DNA of 64,000 bases from Lathyrus oleraceus. Lineage: Eukaryota > Streptophyta > Magnoliopsida > Fabales > Fabaceae. Location: positions 277,347,416 through 277,411,415 of the forward strand of contig NC_066583.1 in NCBI RefSeq assembly GCF_024323335.1, in the 5' to 3' direction. A model generated the notes under the pieces. The model was not told the origin of the DNA, ran no database searches, and saw only the letters and a list, made by a program, of their open reading frames with translations. Both the position numbers and the translations under genes were made by a program. The stretch's first letter is position 1; each line of letters starts with the position of its first letter. Below are positions 44,502 to 57,287 of the stretch, one piece after another.

Positions 44502-45668
44502 TGTTGATTCTAAGTGTTGGCAGCAATTTTGGTAAAACAAAGAATGTTCACAAGATGTTATGTGTGATGTCTTAACATGAGATATCCTATGTACCTGCTG
44601 GAGTTCAAGAACATGTTCATGCAGAATGCCACATACAATGCCATGGCTTCTGATATTGGATGTACCTGCTGGAGCTTAAATGAAAGACATGTTCATGCAG
44701 GATTGTTTCAGATGACATACACAAGGTCATGACATCTGATATGGTTGTACCTGCTGGAAGTTATAAAAGGAATTATTGGATTATGCAGGATTTTTCCAGG
44801 ATGTCAGACCCGATGTCATGACATCCTGTACACAGAACATTCAGTGTGAATGTCTGGTGTTTTATGATTACATAATTAATGGCAATCTTTGTATGATTGA
44901 AGATCTGATTAGCTGACGCATTCAATCATGGATTACAACCAGATTTACTTATTTTCCAAAGAGATCTAACCAGCTGTTATAAAAAGATTTGATTGGAAAA
45001 TAGATTTAGGGTTTTCAAGATGTCCAAGCCCAGCTGGATGCTTCTATAAAAAGGGACTTAGAAAATTTGTTTGAACACACAACCAATACTGAGCGAAATA
45101 TAGAGAGAGAGCTAGGGTTTGTGTCTGTTTAGTCGTGAGACTTGTAAGCCATTCAAGTCATCCATTGATGATTGAATTGGACTGATTTGTGGTTGTAATT
45201 TGTCACTCTAAAGCTGTTAAGCAAGAGTGTGTGTCTTCTTGATCAAAGCTGTGAAGCAAGATCAAGAGTGTGTCTTCTTAATTGAAACTGTGAAGTAAAA
45301 TCAAGAGTGTGTCATTGAAAAGTATTTTCTTTTCTCAAGGGATTGTTGTTTAAGATCACAGGTGTGATTGTAGGGAAGTTAGTGGGTTCTCATATCTAAG
45401 AGTGCTTAGGTAGAAATTGCACGGGTAGAGATTAGGTGAGAAAGACTGTAACTTGTTGAAGTGTACGGAGAGTCTTTGAACTAATTCTATTTTAGTGAAT
45501 TTCCTTCCTGGCTTGGTAGCCCCCAGACGTAGGTGAGTTGCACCGAACTGGGTTAACAATTGCTTGTGTCATTTGCTTTACCATTCTGTATCTTTATCTT
45601 ATTTGTGTTAACAGATATTAGTGTCGTGACATTACCTTCGACATCTTATATCTGATACCAGAATTTCA
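44502..45668 (+). mobile_element. C2: solo Ty1/copia LTR (1167 bases)
   Basis: It begins TGTTGATTCTAAGTGTTGG and ends CCAGAATTTCA, with perfect AGACC target duplications and no internal region. It is homologous to the C1 LTRs in opposite orientation but lacks most of their minisatellite, keeping only about two to three AAGATCAAGAGTGTG-like units near 45230-45315. TATA-like CTATAAAAAG lies at 45044-45053. Confidence 0.94.
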
Positions 45669-48328
45669 AGACCTAAAAGGTATATTTCAACTCAGGAAAG
45701 TCTGACTCCACAGGGGACAAAAGTCATAATAGGGAGCAGGAGGAATGAACACCAGGGATACCGGTTACTGGGCATATAATAGGTGACCTTCCAGGCGTGA
45801 ATTAGGAACATATCCAAGATACTCATCATCTGAAGGGAGGGCTGAAAAAGCAAACTCGACTTACAGGATGGGCATTCGATTCCACAAGGAAATACGAATC
45901 TTACACAACTGGGGAAGAACAAAGACTTCGACTGAAGAGCGCATGAGATATATTATCTATTACCGTCAGAACGTAGATAACATACTCGCAGGGAAGATTA
46001 TCCACAACTGGTTACTGGGTTAATAAAGGATAGATCGACCGAAAAGAAAGGACATCGGGATACCAGTTATTGGGTATATAATGATGACCAATCAAGGGGA
46101 AAAACAATCATTACCAAACAGGGGTAAATGAAAGATGACTCGTTGGGGATAAATTGCTTAACAAAAGCAATCATCCAGGAGATATATCATAGGTTACTGG
46201 GTGGTATACTAAAAAAAATGAAGGAATATCAATATCGAATATTGGATAAAGATAACCAACAAAGAGGGGATTACATCTACCGATTACTGGGTAAAAAACC
46301 ACAGAAGTAGGACTTACAACTACCGGTTACTGGGTAGAAGGCCATAGAAATTGGCTGGGGAAATAATGAACAATATTGGTTACTGAGCAATCGATCACTT
46401 GAACCACAGGGAACTGCAGGGGAAATAACAAAAGGAGTCAATCTAGGAACAAACTAGAGAGACACAATGGAATAAGACTCAACCTAATGAGGATATAACT
46501 CAGGGGAGTAATTCCATCCCAATACATATTTAGGGAGGAAACTGAAGCAATGATCATCCACGAGGACATAACTCGGTGGGGAATATAGAAGGAAAGATAG
46601 ACACTTTTTGCCTATAGGGCTGACTCATATGGAGAGATCAGACACAAACGTCTGCTTGGGGAAGATCATTTCACCAGTAGCAGGAGATAACAAGCAAAGG
46701 TATATGGCAAAGGATGCAATATGAATATCTGAATGCTGTAATTATACACGTATATGTGTGGTTTATGTATGGTTAATGCTGATAAACAGACATATCTAAC
46801 AGAAACAGGTCCAAGAATCAATGGACAGATATCCGGTGTAACATCTCAAGAGAGAAGGCCAGGCCCATAAGAGGAAATCCAATCTGGTGGGGAGCATCAA
46901 ATACCAGGAAACACCAATCATCGCTGGGGACCAAGCAGAATCATTGTCAGGGACAAAGACTACCGTTGAGGATCAGAGACCGCTGTCGGGGATAAGCAAA
47001 GGTCACAACTACCAAATGTTAGGGATCTTCCCACAGTTCTCACGAACATGCAGAAAGAAATCTGTCGCCGAGAGCGGGAATAAATTACTCCTCTGGGGAA
47101 GCTATATAGTCATCACCAGGGATTTTCTGCTGAACAGACAACAGATCCGATGTAAGGGAAACTCTATCGGGGAGCTCAACACGGATAAGATCCAACATAG
47201 AAGAAACTCTACTGGGGAACTTATCAGGGGACAGGATATGAACCTCTGTGGGGAACAACCCCCAAACAGAAATTCCAACAAATAAAACACTTCCTTACAT
47301 CTGTCGGAGAGACATCTCTACCGAGGAGAAAGAACGATTGCTCTGCTGGGGAAGGAAATAGCATCTTCACCACCAGACCTGCCAGGAGGAAAAAAACAAA
47401 TATCAAGCTCTTATCAGGCAACTCCGCTGGGAAGACTGAAGGCGATCATACTGGGGATAACCTGCTGAGAGCGACCCTATCAGGGATGAGTTGTAAGTCA
47501 ACCAGCTGAGGAGAGGCTACAAGCCAAACTGCTGAGGACTTCCACTCTTGCTGAGAATTCCTGCTCAATCTGCGGGAGATTTCCGTTTATGCTGAGGGAA
47601 AGACCAATTTCTTCAAAAGGATAGCATATCAATTTTTTTATCAATCTATAAGGGTTTTTAGGTCAGTCCACACAAGGGATGACAAACATATAATTGATAA
47701 AACACAGATGCTAGACTCAGACTCTCTGGGGAGTTAAGGACATTTGAGATAGAGGTATACACATCAAGGCCAAATTCTTTAGGGACTTGATGACATATCA
47801 TCCTTCTCTATGCTCGCAGAGGAGACATCCTGAAAGATGATGAAGAGAAATAATAATGTTCTAGGAATATGAACAAATGTCTTACCCTTTTGGAAATCAT
47901 ACTATCCTCGGGAGAGCACTGAGGACATTCCATTTATCCTTTCAGTCATTGTGAATGTTCACTTTGTTTAAAAACAATTTATATATAAAAACTTTATTTA
48001 AAACAATGATATTTATCAATTAAAACATGCAATCATTTGTTGAACAGAAACAAATAAGAGTGCAAAGAATTGGATAAAGGCTCAAATTTATTTTATGGAA
48101 TGGTAGTCCACAAATGATGAGACTCCATGGATCTTTACAAATTTGAAATTGGCGATATATATTGGAAAAAAGGCTACATTGAACATAATGACCGTTTCTC
48201 CACGAACTCTGAATCCAATGTATTTGAAGCTTCAGTTGACGATGATTGAGCGAGAATCTTTGACAGACGACAGCTATAGAACAAAGTCTTGTCAGGATGC
48301 AGTTACTTGCCAAATCCCTAATTTTTGC

Positions 48329-48479
48329 CTAGATTGCCCCAAGGTTAGGTACTCAATCTAGCGGGATATATATATTCATTTTTTATGTCTCTAACTTTTG
48401 CCTGGACCGCCCTTTCGGGTTTTCAATCCACCGAGACGCTCATATTTGCCTAAGTCGCCCTTTCGGGTTTTCGACTTAG
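48329..48479 (-). ncRNA. Three-hairpin RNA element after E1 integrase stop
   Basis: In element sense: hairpin C (48479-48450) pairs CTAAGTCG with CGACTTAG, with an AAAA bulge and a CCC-GAAA-GGG tip. Hairpin B (48430-48403) pairs TGGATTG with CGGTCCA (two G-U), with the same bulge and tip. Hairpin A (48361-48329) pairs CTAGATTG with CAATCTAG. Each hairpin is followed by GGCAAA. The first lies about 20 bases after the integrase TAA at 48500-48502. B and C share bulge and tip but not stem sequence, and A and C differ from E2 by compensating or G-U changes, so the pairing itself appears to be conserved. Confidence 0.6.
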
Positions 48480-48499
48480 CGAGCTATTCTGTTTTTATT

Positions 48500-49620
48500 T
48501 TAGGCGAAGTATTTCTTGACTGCATCTGAATTCACAAGATGAGTGAAATCCTCCCCATCCATAGTTGTAAGTATCAAAGCACCGCCTGAAAAGACTCTCT
48601 TAACAACATATGGACCTTCATAGTTTGGAGTCCACTTGCCCCTGGAATCTGGCGCGAAAGACAAAACTTTCTTGAGCACCAGGTCACCTTCTCGGAACAC
48701 ACGAGGCTTGACCTTCTTATCAAAGGCTTTCTTCATCCTTTGCTGATATAACTGACCATGGCACATGGCAGTTAATCTCTTCTCTTCAATTAAATTCACT
48801 TGGTCATAACGACTCTGAACCCATTCAGCATCAGTCAACTTGGCTTCCATCAAGACCCTCATTGATGGGATCTCAACCTCCACGGGGAGCACAGCCTCCA
48901 TGCCATATACAAGAGAGAAAGGGGTTGTCCTTGTTGAAGTGTGGAAAGATGTACGATAGCCGTGCAAGGCAAGTGGCAGCATCTCATGCCAATCTTTGTA
49001 CGTAACAACCATCTTCTGGATAATCTTCTTGATGTTCTTGTTAGCAGCTTCAACAACCCCATTCATCTTGGGTCTATAAGGTGAAGAGTTATGATGTGCA
49101 ATCTTGAACTCACTACACAGCTCTTTCATCATCTTGTTGTTCAAGTTAGATCCATTATCAATAATGATCTTGCCTGGCACACCATATCGACATATGAGTT
49201 GGTTCTTGATAAACTTCACGACCACCTACCTGGTCACATTCGCATATGACACCACTTCCACCCATTTGGTGAAGTAATCAATTGCTACGAGAATAAAACG
49301 GTGACTGTTCGATGCCTTTGGCTCTATCACGCCGATCATGTCAATTCCCCACATAGAGAAAGGCCATGGTGAGGAAATGACATTCAGAAGTGTCGGGGGA
49401 ATATGTATCTTATCCGCATAAATCTGACACTTGTGGCATTTCTTCACATATTTGTAGCAGTCAGACTCCATTGTCAGCCAATAGTAGCCTGCTCTCAACA
49501 TCTTCTTTGCCATGGCATGTCCATTGGAATGAGTACCAAATGAAACCTCATGGACTTCAGTCATCAACAGGTCTGCTTCGTCTCTATCCACGCAACTGAG
49601 CAGAACCATGTCAAAATTCC
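48500..49620 (-). pseudogene. E1 integrase
   Basis: The zinc-binding part is visible (HSNGHAMAKKMLRAGYYW, then YKYVKKCHKCQIYADK). The core follows: WGIDMIGVIEPKASNSHRF (first Asp), an in-frame TAG at about 49226-49228, GVPGKIIIDNGSNLN (second Asp) and RPKMNGVVEAANKN (Glu). The C-terminal region is VYGMEAVLPVEVEIPS, VKPRVFREGDLVLKK, ending VKKYFA with TAA at 48500-48502. All three DDE residues are present, but the nonsense codon splits the core. About 90 percent of residues look identical to E2 by eye. Confidence 0.88.
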
Positions 49621-50250
49621 TCTTATAAAGCACATCGCCATTAAGGTAAAAACTGCCAGATAATCTCCTCAAAGTCTTCTTGTCTTTAACAGATGCCTCA
49701 GGCGGGTAAATATGACTTTGGAGAAAACATTTGATATCATAATACCATGGCCTATCATCTTTCACCTCTTCAACTGCAAATACATGAGCTGGTCTATCCA
49801 AACGTATCACAGTAATATTGGGGACTTCATTCCAAAATTTCACCACAATCATCGAAGCAAGCGTAGCAAGAGCATCTGCCATCCGATTCTCATCTCGAGG
49901 AATATGATGGAAGTCAACTTCAGTAAAGAAAGTTGAAATCCTCCTCGCATAATCTCTGTATGGGATGAGGCCAGGCTGATTCGTCTCCCATTCACCCTTA
50001 ATCTGATTAACAACAAGGGCTGAATCACCATATACATCAAGATGCTTGATCCTAAGATCAATACACTCTTCTAAACCCATACTACATGCCTCATACTCCG
50101 CCATATTATTCGTGCATTTGAAAGTTAGCCTTGCTGTAAAAGGAAAATGTGTTCCCTAAGGAGTAATAATCGCTGCCCCAATACCATTTCCATATTGATT
50201 AACAACGCCATCAAATACCATGCCCCATCGGGAACCAGACTCTGGCCCTT
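49621..50250 (-). pseudogene. E1 archaeal-type RNase H domain
   Basis: Catalytic motifs are all visible: GMVFDGVVNQYGNGIG, MAEYEACSMGLEE, YGDSALVVNQIKGEWE and RDENRMADALATLASM. An in-frame TAG lies at about 50157-50159, between the first motif and the rest. The domain follows the ordinary RNase H and precedes integrase, the Tat/Ogre arrangement. Confidence 0.85.
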
Positions 50251-51960
50251 CATCGAGCGTAGGTTCATCACAATCTTTCATCTTCAAATACAAAATCACC
50301 TCATCTGGGAAGTCGTATTGAACAGACTGATAATTCTCAATTGGTTGATGGCCCAAGTGGTCAGCCAAGATACTACCTTTAATAGCTTTTTGAGCTCGAT
50401 ACTTAATATCATACTCAGACAATAACATCTGCCAACGAGAAATTCTCCCAGTTAAAGCAGGCTTCTCAAAGATATACTTAATTGGATCCATTTTGGATAT
50501 CAACCAAGTGGTATGATTCAACATATACTGGCGTAAGCACTTAGCGGCCCAAGCCAAAGCACAACATGTTTTCTCAAGCATTGAGTATCAGACTCACAAT
50601 TAGTGAACTTCTTGGTCAGATAGTATATAGCATACTCTTTCTTCCCTGATTCATCTTGCTGACCCAATACACAACCCATAGATGCTTCAAGAACGGTCAA
50701 GTACATAATCAAAGGTCTCCCTTCAATAGGCGGAGACAGAATCAGAGGCTCGGATAGATACTCTTTGATACTGTCAAAGGCCTTTTGGCAATCCTCGGTC
50801 CAATCATGACGCTGATCTTTCTGAAGGAGCTTGAATATTGGCGCACATGTGGCAGTCATGTGAGATATAAATCTGGAAATATAATTCAAGCGACCAAGAA
50901 AACCTCGGACTTGCTTCTCAGTTTTGGGTGCATGCATCTCTTGTATTGCTTTGACCTTGGCAGGGTCAACCTCGATACCTCTTTCACTGACAATAAAAGC
51001 CCAATAACTTGCCGGAACGGACTCCAAATGTACACTTGTTAGGATTCAGGCGGAGTTTGTACTTCCCCAATCGCTGAAAAAGCTTCAACAAGTACTCTAC
51101 ATGTTCAACTTCCGTTCTTGACTTTGCAATGATATCGTCAACATATACCTCAATCTCCTTGTGCATCATATCATGAAACAAGGTAGTCATAGCACATTGA
51201 TACGTGGCTCTAGCGTTCTTCAAACCGAAGGGCATCACTCGATAACAGAATGTTCCCCAAGGTGTGATGAATGTTGTCTTCTCCATATCCTCGGGTGCCA
51301 TTTTGATTTGGTTATAACCGGAAAATCCATCCATAAATGAGAAGACATCGAATTTAGCTGTATTATCTACCAACATATCAATATGTGGTAGGGGAAAATC
51401 ATCTTTCGGACTAGCTTTATTCAAGTCTCGATAGTCCACACACATTCAGACTTTTCCGTCTTTCTTAGGCACGGGCACAATATTGGCCACCCATTGAGGA
51501 TATGTAGAAGTCACCAGAAACCCCGCATCAATTTGCTTCTGAACTTCTTCTTTAATCTTCATTGTCATATCAGGATGAGTTCTTCTGAGCTTCTGCTTCA
51601 TAGGCAAACACTCGGGCTTCAAAGCCAGGAAATGTTGCACAATATATGTATCTAGACCAGGCATGTCTTCATATGACCAGGCAAAGACGTCGACATACTC
51701 TCGTAGAAACTCAATCAACCCCTTCTTCACATAATTTTCCAGGAGTGTCCCAATCTTCACCTCACGAACACAATCTTCGGACCCCAAGTTGACTGTTTCC
51801 AGATTCTCGAGATGCGGCTGAATGATCTTCTCTTCGTGCTCAAGTAGACGGGTAATCTCATCAGGAATCTCTTCAACATCATCTTCTTCTGCCTCAAAAT
51901 ACAGGAAACTCAAAGTTGGGAGATGGTGTTGGATCATTATGTTCAATGGGTTTGATCAAC
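50251..51960 (-). pseudogene. E1 reverse transcriptase and RNase H
   Basis: The exon starts after the acceptor AG (51961-51962). The leader and palm N-part run to KKDGKV, where a TGA at 51446-51448 interrupts. RT continues with MCVDYRDLNKASPKDDFPLP, FMDGFSGYNQIKMAP, TTFITPWGTFCYRVMPFGL and an intact YVDD box at 51134-51145. Frameshifts fall near 51000 and 50580. RNase H-like PLIMYLTVLEASMGC and CCALAWAAKCLRQYM follow, then the linker SRWQMLLSEYDIKY. At least three lesions make it inactive. Confidence 0.88.
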
Positions 51961-52224
51961 CTGCATAATGATTTTGGATATAAAAGAGATTTTAGAACTC
52001 AAACAAAGCAAATCATTATGCAGATGAAAAGATTGATTTTATTCTCTTTTTAGGGTTTTTTAGTGATCACCATTTTCATGCAAAAAGGAAAAAGGAAAAA
52101 TAATTTGGAAAAACAAACATTTAACATGTAATTATTGAATGAATATCATTGTATTAATGTGCCAACAATGTCATCACTTCTCCTTTTGGCATGGGAGAAG
52201 GGTTTTTAAACAAAAGTGAACACA
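51961..52224 (-). other. E1 intron region between protease and RT
   Basis: AT-rich non-coding sequence ending CATTATGCAG on the minus strand. Same position and acceptor as in E2, E3 and E5. The donor was not determined. Confidence 0.55.
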
Positions 52225-53430
52225 TTACGTGGACTTATGGACAATTGTTGGAACATCAACAGCGACCCAATTATTGCAAACTCCTCCAGGGATGACAAAG
52301 TTTCCAGAATCTTCCGCTGCATCATCTTCCACTATAGCAGCAGCCTCTTGGTCTTCGACCGTATGGATGAAACCTGCACTCTGAAATAAACCGTGCTCGT
52401 TGAAAGTGCCTGAAGAGTACCTTATGCCAGCCCGGGATTTATTGTCTTCCAGCTTAATCATTTGTCCTAAACCAGTAGTTGCGCCATGCTCAATGGCCAA
52501 ATTCGCATCATTGTAGGATGCAAATGAAGAAGTTCCTTTCCTTAAAGGCTCAGCAATAGATAAGGCTTGGAACGGCGTCCCAACCTCATCCTCAGCGTCT
52601 ATATAGGAAAAGGAAGACAAATGGCTAACCAAGAGAGCCTTCTCTCCCCCTACCACCACCAACTTTTTATTCTTGACGAATTTCAATTTTTGGTGTAGGG
52701 TGGATGTCACGGCGCCTGCCTCGTGAATCCATGGTCTGCCAAGCAAGCAGCTATATGATGGGTGGATATCCATGACCTGGAAAGTGATCTGGAAATCACT
52801 AGGTCCTATCTTGATTGGGAGCTCAACCTCACCAATCACAGTTTTCCTAGAACCATCAAAAGCCTTAACAACCACTCCACTCTGCTTCATGGGAGGCCCC
52901 TGATAAGAAAGTTTGGCCAGAGTGGATTTTGGCAACACATTTAGCGACGATCATGTGTCTACCAGCACATTAGACAAGGCATCATCCTTGTAATTCATTG
53001 AAATGTGTAAAGCCAAATTGTGGTCTTTTCCCTCCTCGGGAAGATCAGCATTGCAAAAGCTCAAATTGTTACAAGCAGTTATGTTTGCAACAATGCTATC
53101 AAACTGTTCAATTGTGACATCGTGATCCACGTATGCCACGTCCAACACCGTCTGCAAAGCTTCACGGTGTGGCTCGGAATTCATCAGCAAAGATAGGACA
53201 TATATCTTTGATGGAGTTTGAAGCAGCTGATCAACAACATTATACTCACTCCTTTTGATGAGCCTCAGCATCTCATCACAGTCCTCTTCCAAAATGCCAC
53301 GCTGGCCAACAGGGACAGGAGCTTTAGCAACAACGGCAAGATTAACACCCTTTACACAAGTGCCGGATTCGGAGAAGGAGAAGAAGTTCCCACAGGACTG
53401 GCAGAATTATTAACAACATCAGCTCTTCTC
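52225..53430 (-). pseudogene. E1 aspartic protease region
   Basis: Conserved linker VDQLLQTPSKIYVLSLLMNS and HNLALHISMNYKDDALSNVL lead to the active site. There the triplet codons at 52951-52959 read Asp-Thr-stop, so the DTG motif ends in a nonsense codon. The frame then stays open through MLPKSTLAKLSYQGPPM, AFDGSRKTVIGEVELPIKIG and YSCLLGRPWIHEAGAV to the end at 52225. A frame change near 53290-53430 separates it from gag. Confidence 0.85.
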
Positions 53431-55597
53431 ATGTCATCCTGGGTGTCGGCGGCGCCGAGAAAACACGACCACTGCGGGTCACACCACTGACATCAGATAT
53501 GCTCACAACAGAAGTGGAGGGCAAAGGCACCTCCTTCCCATCTTCTAACGCAACTGCATTATATCTGTAGGGAACAACTTTATCTAAAGAGTACGGGGCA
53601 GGGCCCGCTGGCTTGATAATAAGAGATGGAGAGACCTTCTTCTTGCTGCCATCATATCTGATAACAACAGGTTCGTGTATTCTGAAAACAGGGGATATAA
53701 CATTCACTTTGTCCTCATCATGATTCTGAAGTATCTCGATCACACCCTGATCCAGCATCTCTTGGATGTCCTTCCTGACCTGGCGATATCCTCTCTCGTT
53801 GACAGTGCACACTCGGCATCTGTCGTGGTCATGCTCATAATGACTGTATCCACATAACAGTCTATGCATCTCGACCAACGATTACCTGATATTATTGACA
53901 TACAGGACATTATATTTGCCAGGGCAACCCCGGACCATATTTACAGCGGATTTCCCATGCTCGGGCAATGGGTTCTTCTTAATATTTGGACCTACGTCCT
54001 AGCAAAACAAGATCCCACTTCTAACAAGGTCTTGAACCTTGGTCTTCAGGGGATAACAGTTCTCCATATCATGTCCAGGAGCACCTGAATGATAAACACA
54101 GTGAAGCTCAGGCTTGTACCACCACTGAGGGTTGGTCGGTACAACAGGTGGGTCACGTGGAGTGATTAGCTTCCTATCTATTAGCGACGGATAGAACTCA
54201 GCATAGGTCATTGGAATTGGATCAAAAGTGACCCTCTTCCTATCATAGTTAGTGCTGGTATTGTTGTTTCGAGGCTGGTTCGCCTGCTGTTGCGGACGAT
54301 GTTGTGGTTGTCGATATTGTTAATGTTGTTGTTGCTGATGCTGATAATGTTGAGTTTCCCTGAAGGCAGGTGCTATATGAGCCACCTGGTGCTGGTTACT
54401 AGAAGGGCGAACAGTCTTCCTCTTTATAGATGGTCTTAGTTTAGCATGGGAAGACACGGCATGTGCCTCTCCCTCTTTCTTCTTTGCAAAGCCCCCATAC
54501 CGCTTTGCAGAAGAGCCTTCATCCCGGGTCAGACGTCCTTCCCGGACTCATTCCTCTAGCCTCATCCCCATGTTCACCATTTCGGTGAAGTCCGAGGGAG
54601 CACTAGCTATCATCCTCTCATAATAAAATGAACTCAAGGTCTTCAGAAAGATCTTGGTTATTTCCTTCTCTTCGAGTGGGGGCACAATCTGTGCGGTCAA
54701 TTCACGCCACCTCTGGGCGTACTCCTTGAACGTTTCCTTCTCCTTCTGGGACATAGCCCTCAACTGATCCCTATCGGGAGCCATATCAACGTTGTACTTG
54801 TATTGCTTAACGAAAGCTTCGCCAAGGTCATTGAAGGAGCGGATATTCACACTATCCAGACCCATATACCCTCTGAATACGGCACCGGACAGGTTGTTCT
54901 GGAAATAGTGGATGAGGAGTTGATCGTTGTCAGTCTGGGTTGACATCTTGCGTGCGTACATCACAAGATGGCAGAGAGGGCAAGTGTTTCCCTTGTACTT
55001 TTCAAAGTCAGGCACTTTGAACTTGATGGGAATCTTGACGTTGGGCACGAGGCACAACTCAACAGCAGATTTACCGAAGAGGTCTTTCCCTCTTAGAGTC
55101 TTCAGTTCCTTGCGCAACTCAAGGAATTGGTCATTCATAGCATCCATTTTCTCATAAACATTTGGGCCCTCAGATGGCTCAGAATGATAAATGGTGTCGT
55201 TGACTCTCGGTAACGTGTGCATAATGGGAGGTAGCACAGCAAGGACCGGGCTAGATGCTGGTAGAGAAGCAAAGGTTGGAGTGAGCCCCTCTGGTATAAA
55301 CTTCGCGGGCATCCCTCAGGGAAACCCGGCTGGTATAGCAGAAGGAGCGAAATGAGCAGTGGCGGAAGGCATAGTAGAGGAAACTACCTCTGAGATGACC
55401 GTCCTCTGGGGAGGAGTTGTAGGCGTTGGAAAAGACTGACTTTGGGTGGCCAGGAATGACTCCATCAGGGTAGTCAACCTAGCCACTTCCTCCTTAAGTT
55501 CTTTGTTCTCTTGTTCAAGATGATCCATCAGCTTTGAAGAATTGGCCCTGGTGTTGTACCGGTGCGTCAGCTTATCTTTAAAATAAATGAAGAACAC
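53431..55597 (-). pseudogene. E1 gag
   Basis: In order: an N-terminal coiled coil (DHLEQENKELKEEVARLTTLM), a Pro/Ser-rich stretch, a stop at 55313-55315, and the capsid-like core (54548-55312) with KVPDFEKYKGNTCPLCHLVM, LLIHYFQNNLSG, AFVKQYKYNVDMAPDRDQL and FKEYAQRWRELTAQIVPPL. A Gln/His-rich linker, then PMTYAEFYPSLIDRKLITP and the zinc-like HCVYHSGAPGHDMENCYPL follow, and a tail with NIKKNPLPEHG and a Cys/His cluster. Further stops lie near 54545, 54320, 54000 and 53880. Gag builds the particle and packages element RNA. This is the fullest Ogre gag in the window and the reference for the deletions in E2 and E3. Confidence 0.86.
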
Positions 55598-55861
55598 GGA
55601 GTTAGACCACTGATCAAGAAGCCCTAAACAAAACCTGCTTATGCATATGATGCATGTGATGCTTGTGCATATGATTTTATTTTTATTAAGAGGAACTTTA
55701 TAGAGATCTATTTGCCAATATTTTGGTAAATATTAATCTTTTAGACATATAATGGAATATTCATATCAATAATATCTAGAAAAAATTTTACACCAAAGAA
55801 GTACAGTTTTGGTAACCAAATACAATACAAGAGAGAAGGAAAATGAACATCCTATGGAACC
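55598..55861 (-). other. E1 spacer between ORF1 and gag
   Basis: 264 bases of AT-rich sequence without an ORF. In E2 the same spacer is at about 63561-63818. Confidence 0.6.
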
Positions 55862-57287
55862 CTACAAACAATCGTCCAAAGCTCTCGAGACCGGAAGATA
55901 AGCTGCATGAAGCCTCTTCACCTCTCTCTCATAGGCTGCCTCCATATTTGCCTTCTCCTTGGAGAGTTAATCATACTTTCTCTTCCAAAACTTGGATGAC
56001 TGAGGAAGAAGAGAAGTAACCACATCATCAGGCTCATCAATAACCTGATGCTCCATAAATTCTATCAAAGCATCCTTATCTCTGAGTTGCTGAAGTAGCT
56101 CCTCTCGCTCACAGACCCAAGCACGTGAACGGTCTTCATCTCTCAACTCCTCTACTCCTTGGTTAGGGAGGGTTGAAGGCCCAACCATAACCATAAGTGT
56201 AGGTCTTGGGTAGTCATAGGGAATACGGTACTCAGAAGCTCTCTTCCTCACCCACGAGGTATAGGGTTCCAAAGCAATACAATTCTTCGGACCAAGCTCT
56301 TTCCTTCCCTTCCCATCCTGCCCTTCAAGTTTTGGGGATCTTTACCCTCTTGAAAGAACACACCTTCTAACAAAATGTTATTAGGTTTATCCTTTAAGGG
56401 GAACCCAAGCTGACGGCGAGCCAAAACAGGGTTGTAGTTAATTCCACCACATGTACCAAGAAGAGGCACATTGGAGAATTCACCACAAGAGTCAATAATT
56501 TGCACACCATCATACACACGGTTGTACCAAAATAAATCATCATTAGTGAGAGACATAAGTCTCGTGGACCACCGTAGACATCCTTTGTTCTCCTTGAAGG
56601 TAAGCGTCTGAGGCAAGTGCGAAATAAACCACTTATACAACAGAGGCAAACAACACACAATGGTACACCCACCCTTTGCATTCCTCATATGCAAAGAGAA
56701 ATAAGTGTCACCCAACAGAGCAGGAACGGGATTAAGAGTAGAGAAAATCCTAATAGCATTCACATCCACGAAATTGTCGATGTTGGGGAATAACACTAGC
56801 CCATAGATGAGAAGTACAAATATGGCTTCAAAGGCGTCCTCACTAATGGCTTCCCAAATAAAGTAGCTTGAGCAATGAGGAAATCAGATGGGAAACCTTG
56901 AATTCCACCTTTGGTAGTCATATGAGCACCAATATCAGACACATCTATGTGCAATAGATCAGCAATCTCTTGGGAAGAAGGAATTCTCTCCAAGCCACTG
57001 AACGACAACTGATCTAAGATAGGTATACCCACAAGATAGGCATACTCCTCAAGTGTAGGCAAAATCTGGAAATCCGGAAAAGTGAAGCAACGGTACACAG
57101 GATCATAGAACTGCACCAACACACTCATCAGACCTTCATCCACCTGAGTAGCAAGTATAGACAGAAGCTTCCCATGGCGAGCTTTGAACTCCAAGGGATC
57201 TAATACATAGGATGTCAAACTCCTTAACTCTTTCAAGTTGGGTTGTCTGAAACTGTACTTCTTCGTATTCCTTCTTTTCTTATCCAT
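55862..57287 (-). pseudogene. E1 ORF1, the extra Ogre ORF upstream of gag
   Basis: It starts at ATG 57287 (MDKKRRNTKKYSFRQPNLKEL), with a basic N-terminus followed by SLTSYVLDPLEFKARHGKLL, YDPVYRCFTFPDFQILPTLE and EYAYLVGIPI. A frameshift near 56800-56830 leads into LVLFPNIDNFVDVNAIRIF-like sequence, WFISHLPQTLTFKENKG and VLARRQLGFPLKDKP. A second frameshift near 56270 leads to a coiled-coil end (REELLQQLRDKDALIEFMEHQ). A TAA at 55964-55966 interrupts before the final stop at 55862-55864. ORF1 proteins are diagnostic of Ogre elements; the N-terminal part resembles the plant mobile domain family. Their function is unknown. Confidence 0.82.

Larger units (their letters stand above)
44191..48320 (-). 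other. E1 3' untranslated region (with C2 nested)
   Basis: Own sequence flanks C2 (44502-45668). There is no coding capacity; the frame at 46887-47285 is a chance opening. It is purine-rich on the plus strand, like the E2 3' UTR, and carries dispersed GGTTACTGGGTA-like motifs near 44353, 45759, 46005, 46060, 46188, 46276, 46321 and 46374. Unlike E2, it lacks a regular ~105-base tandem array. Confidence 0.7.

Noticed and set aside
46887..47285. 132-codon frame in the E1 3' UTR
   Set aside because: Not conserved in E2, low complexity, no domain; likely chance in purine-rich sequence.
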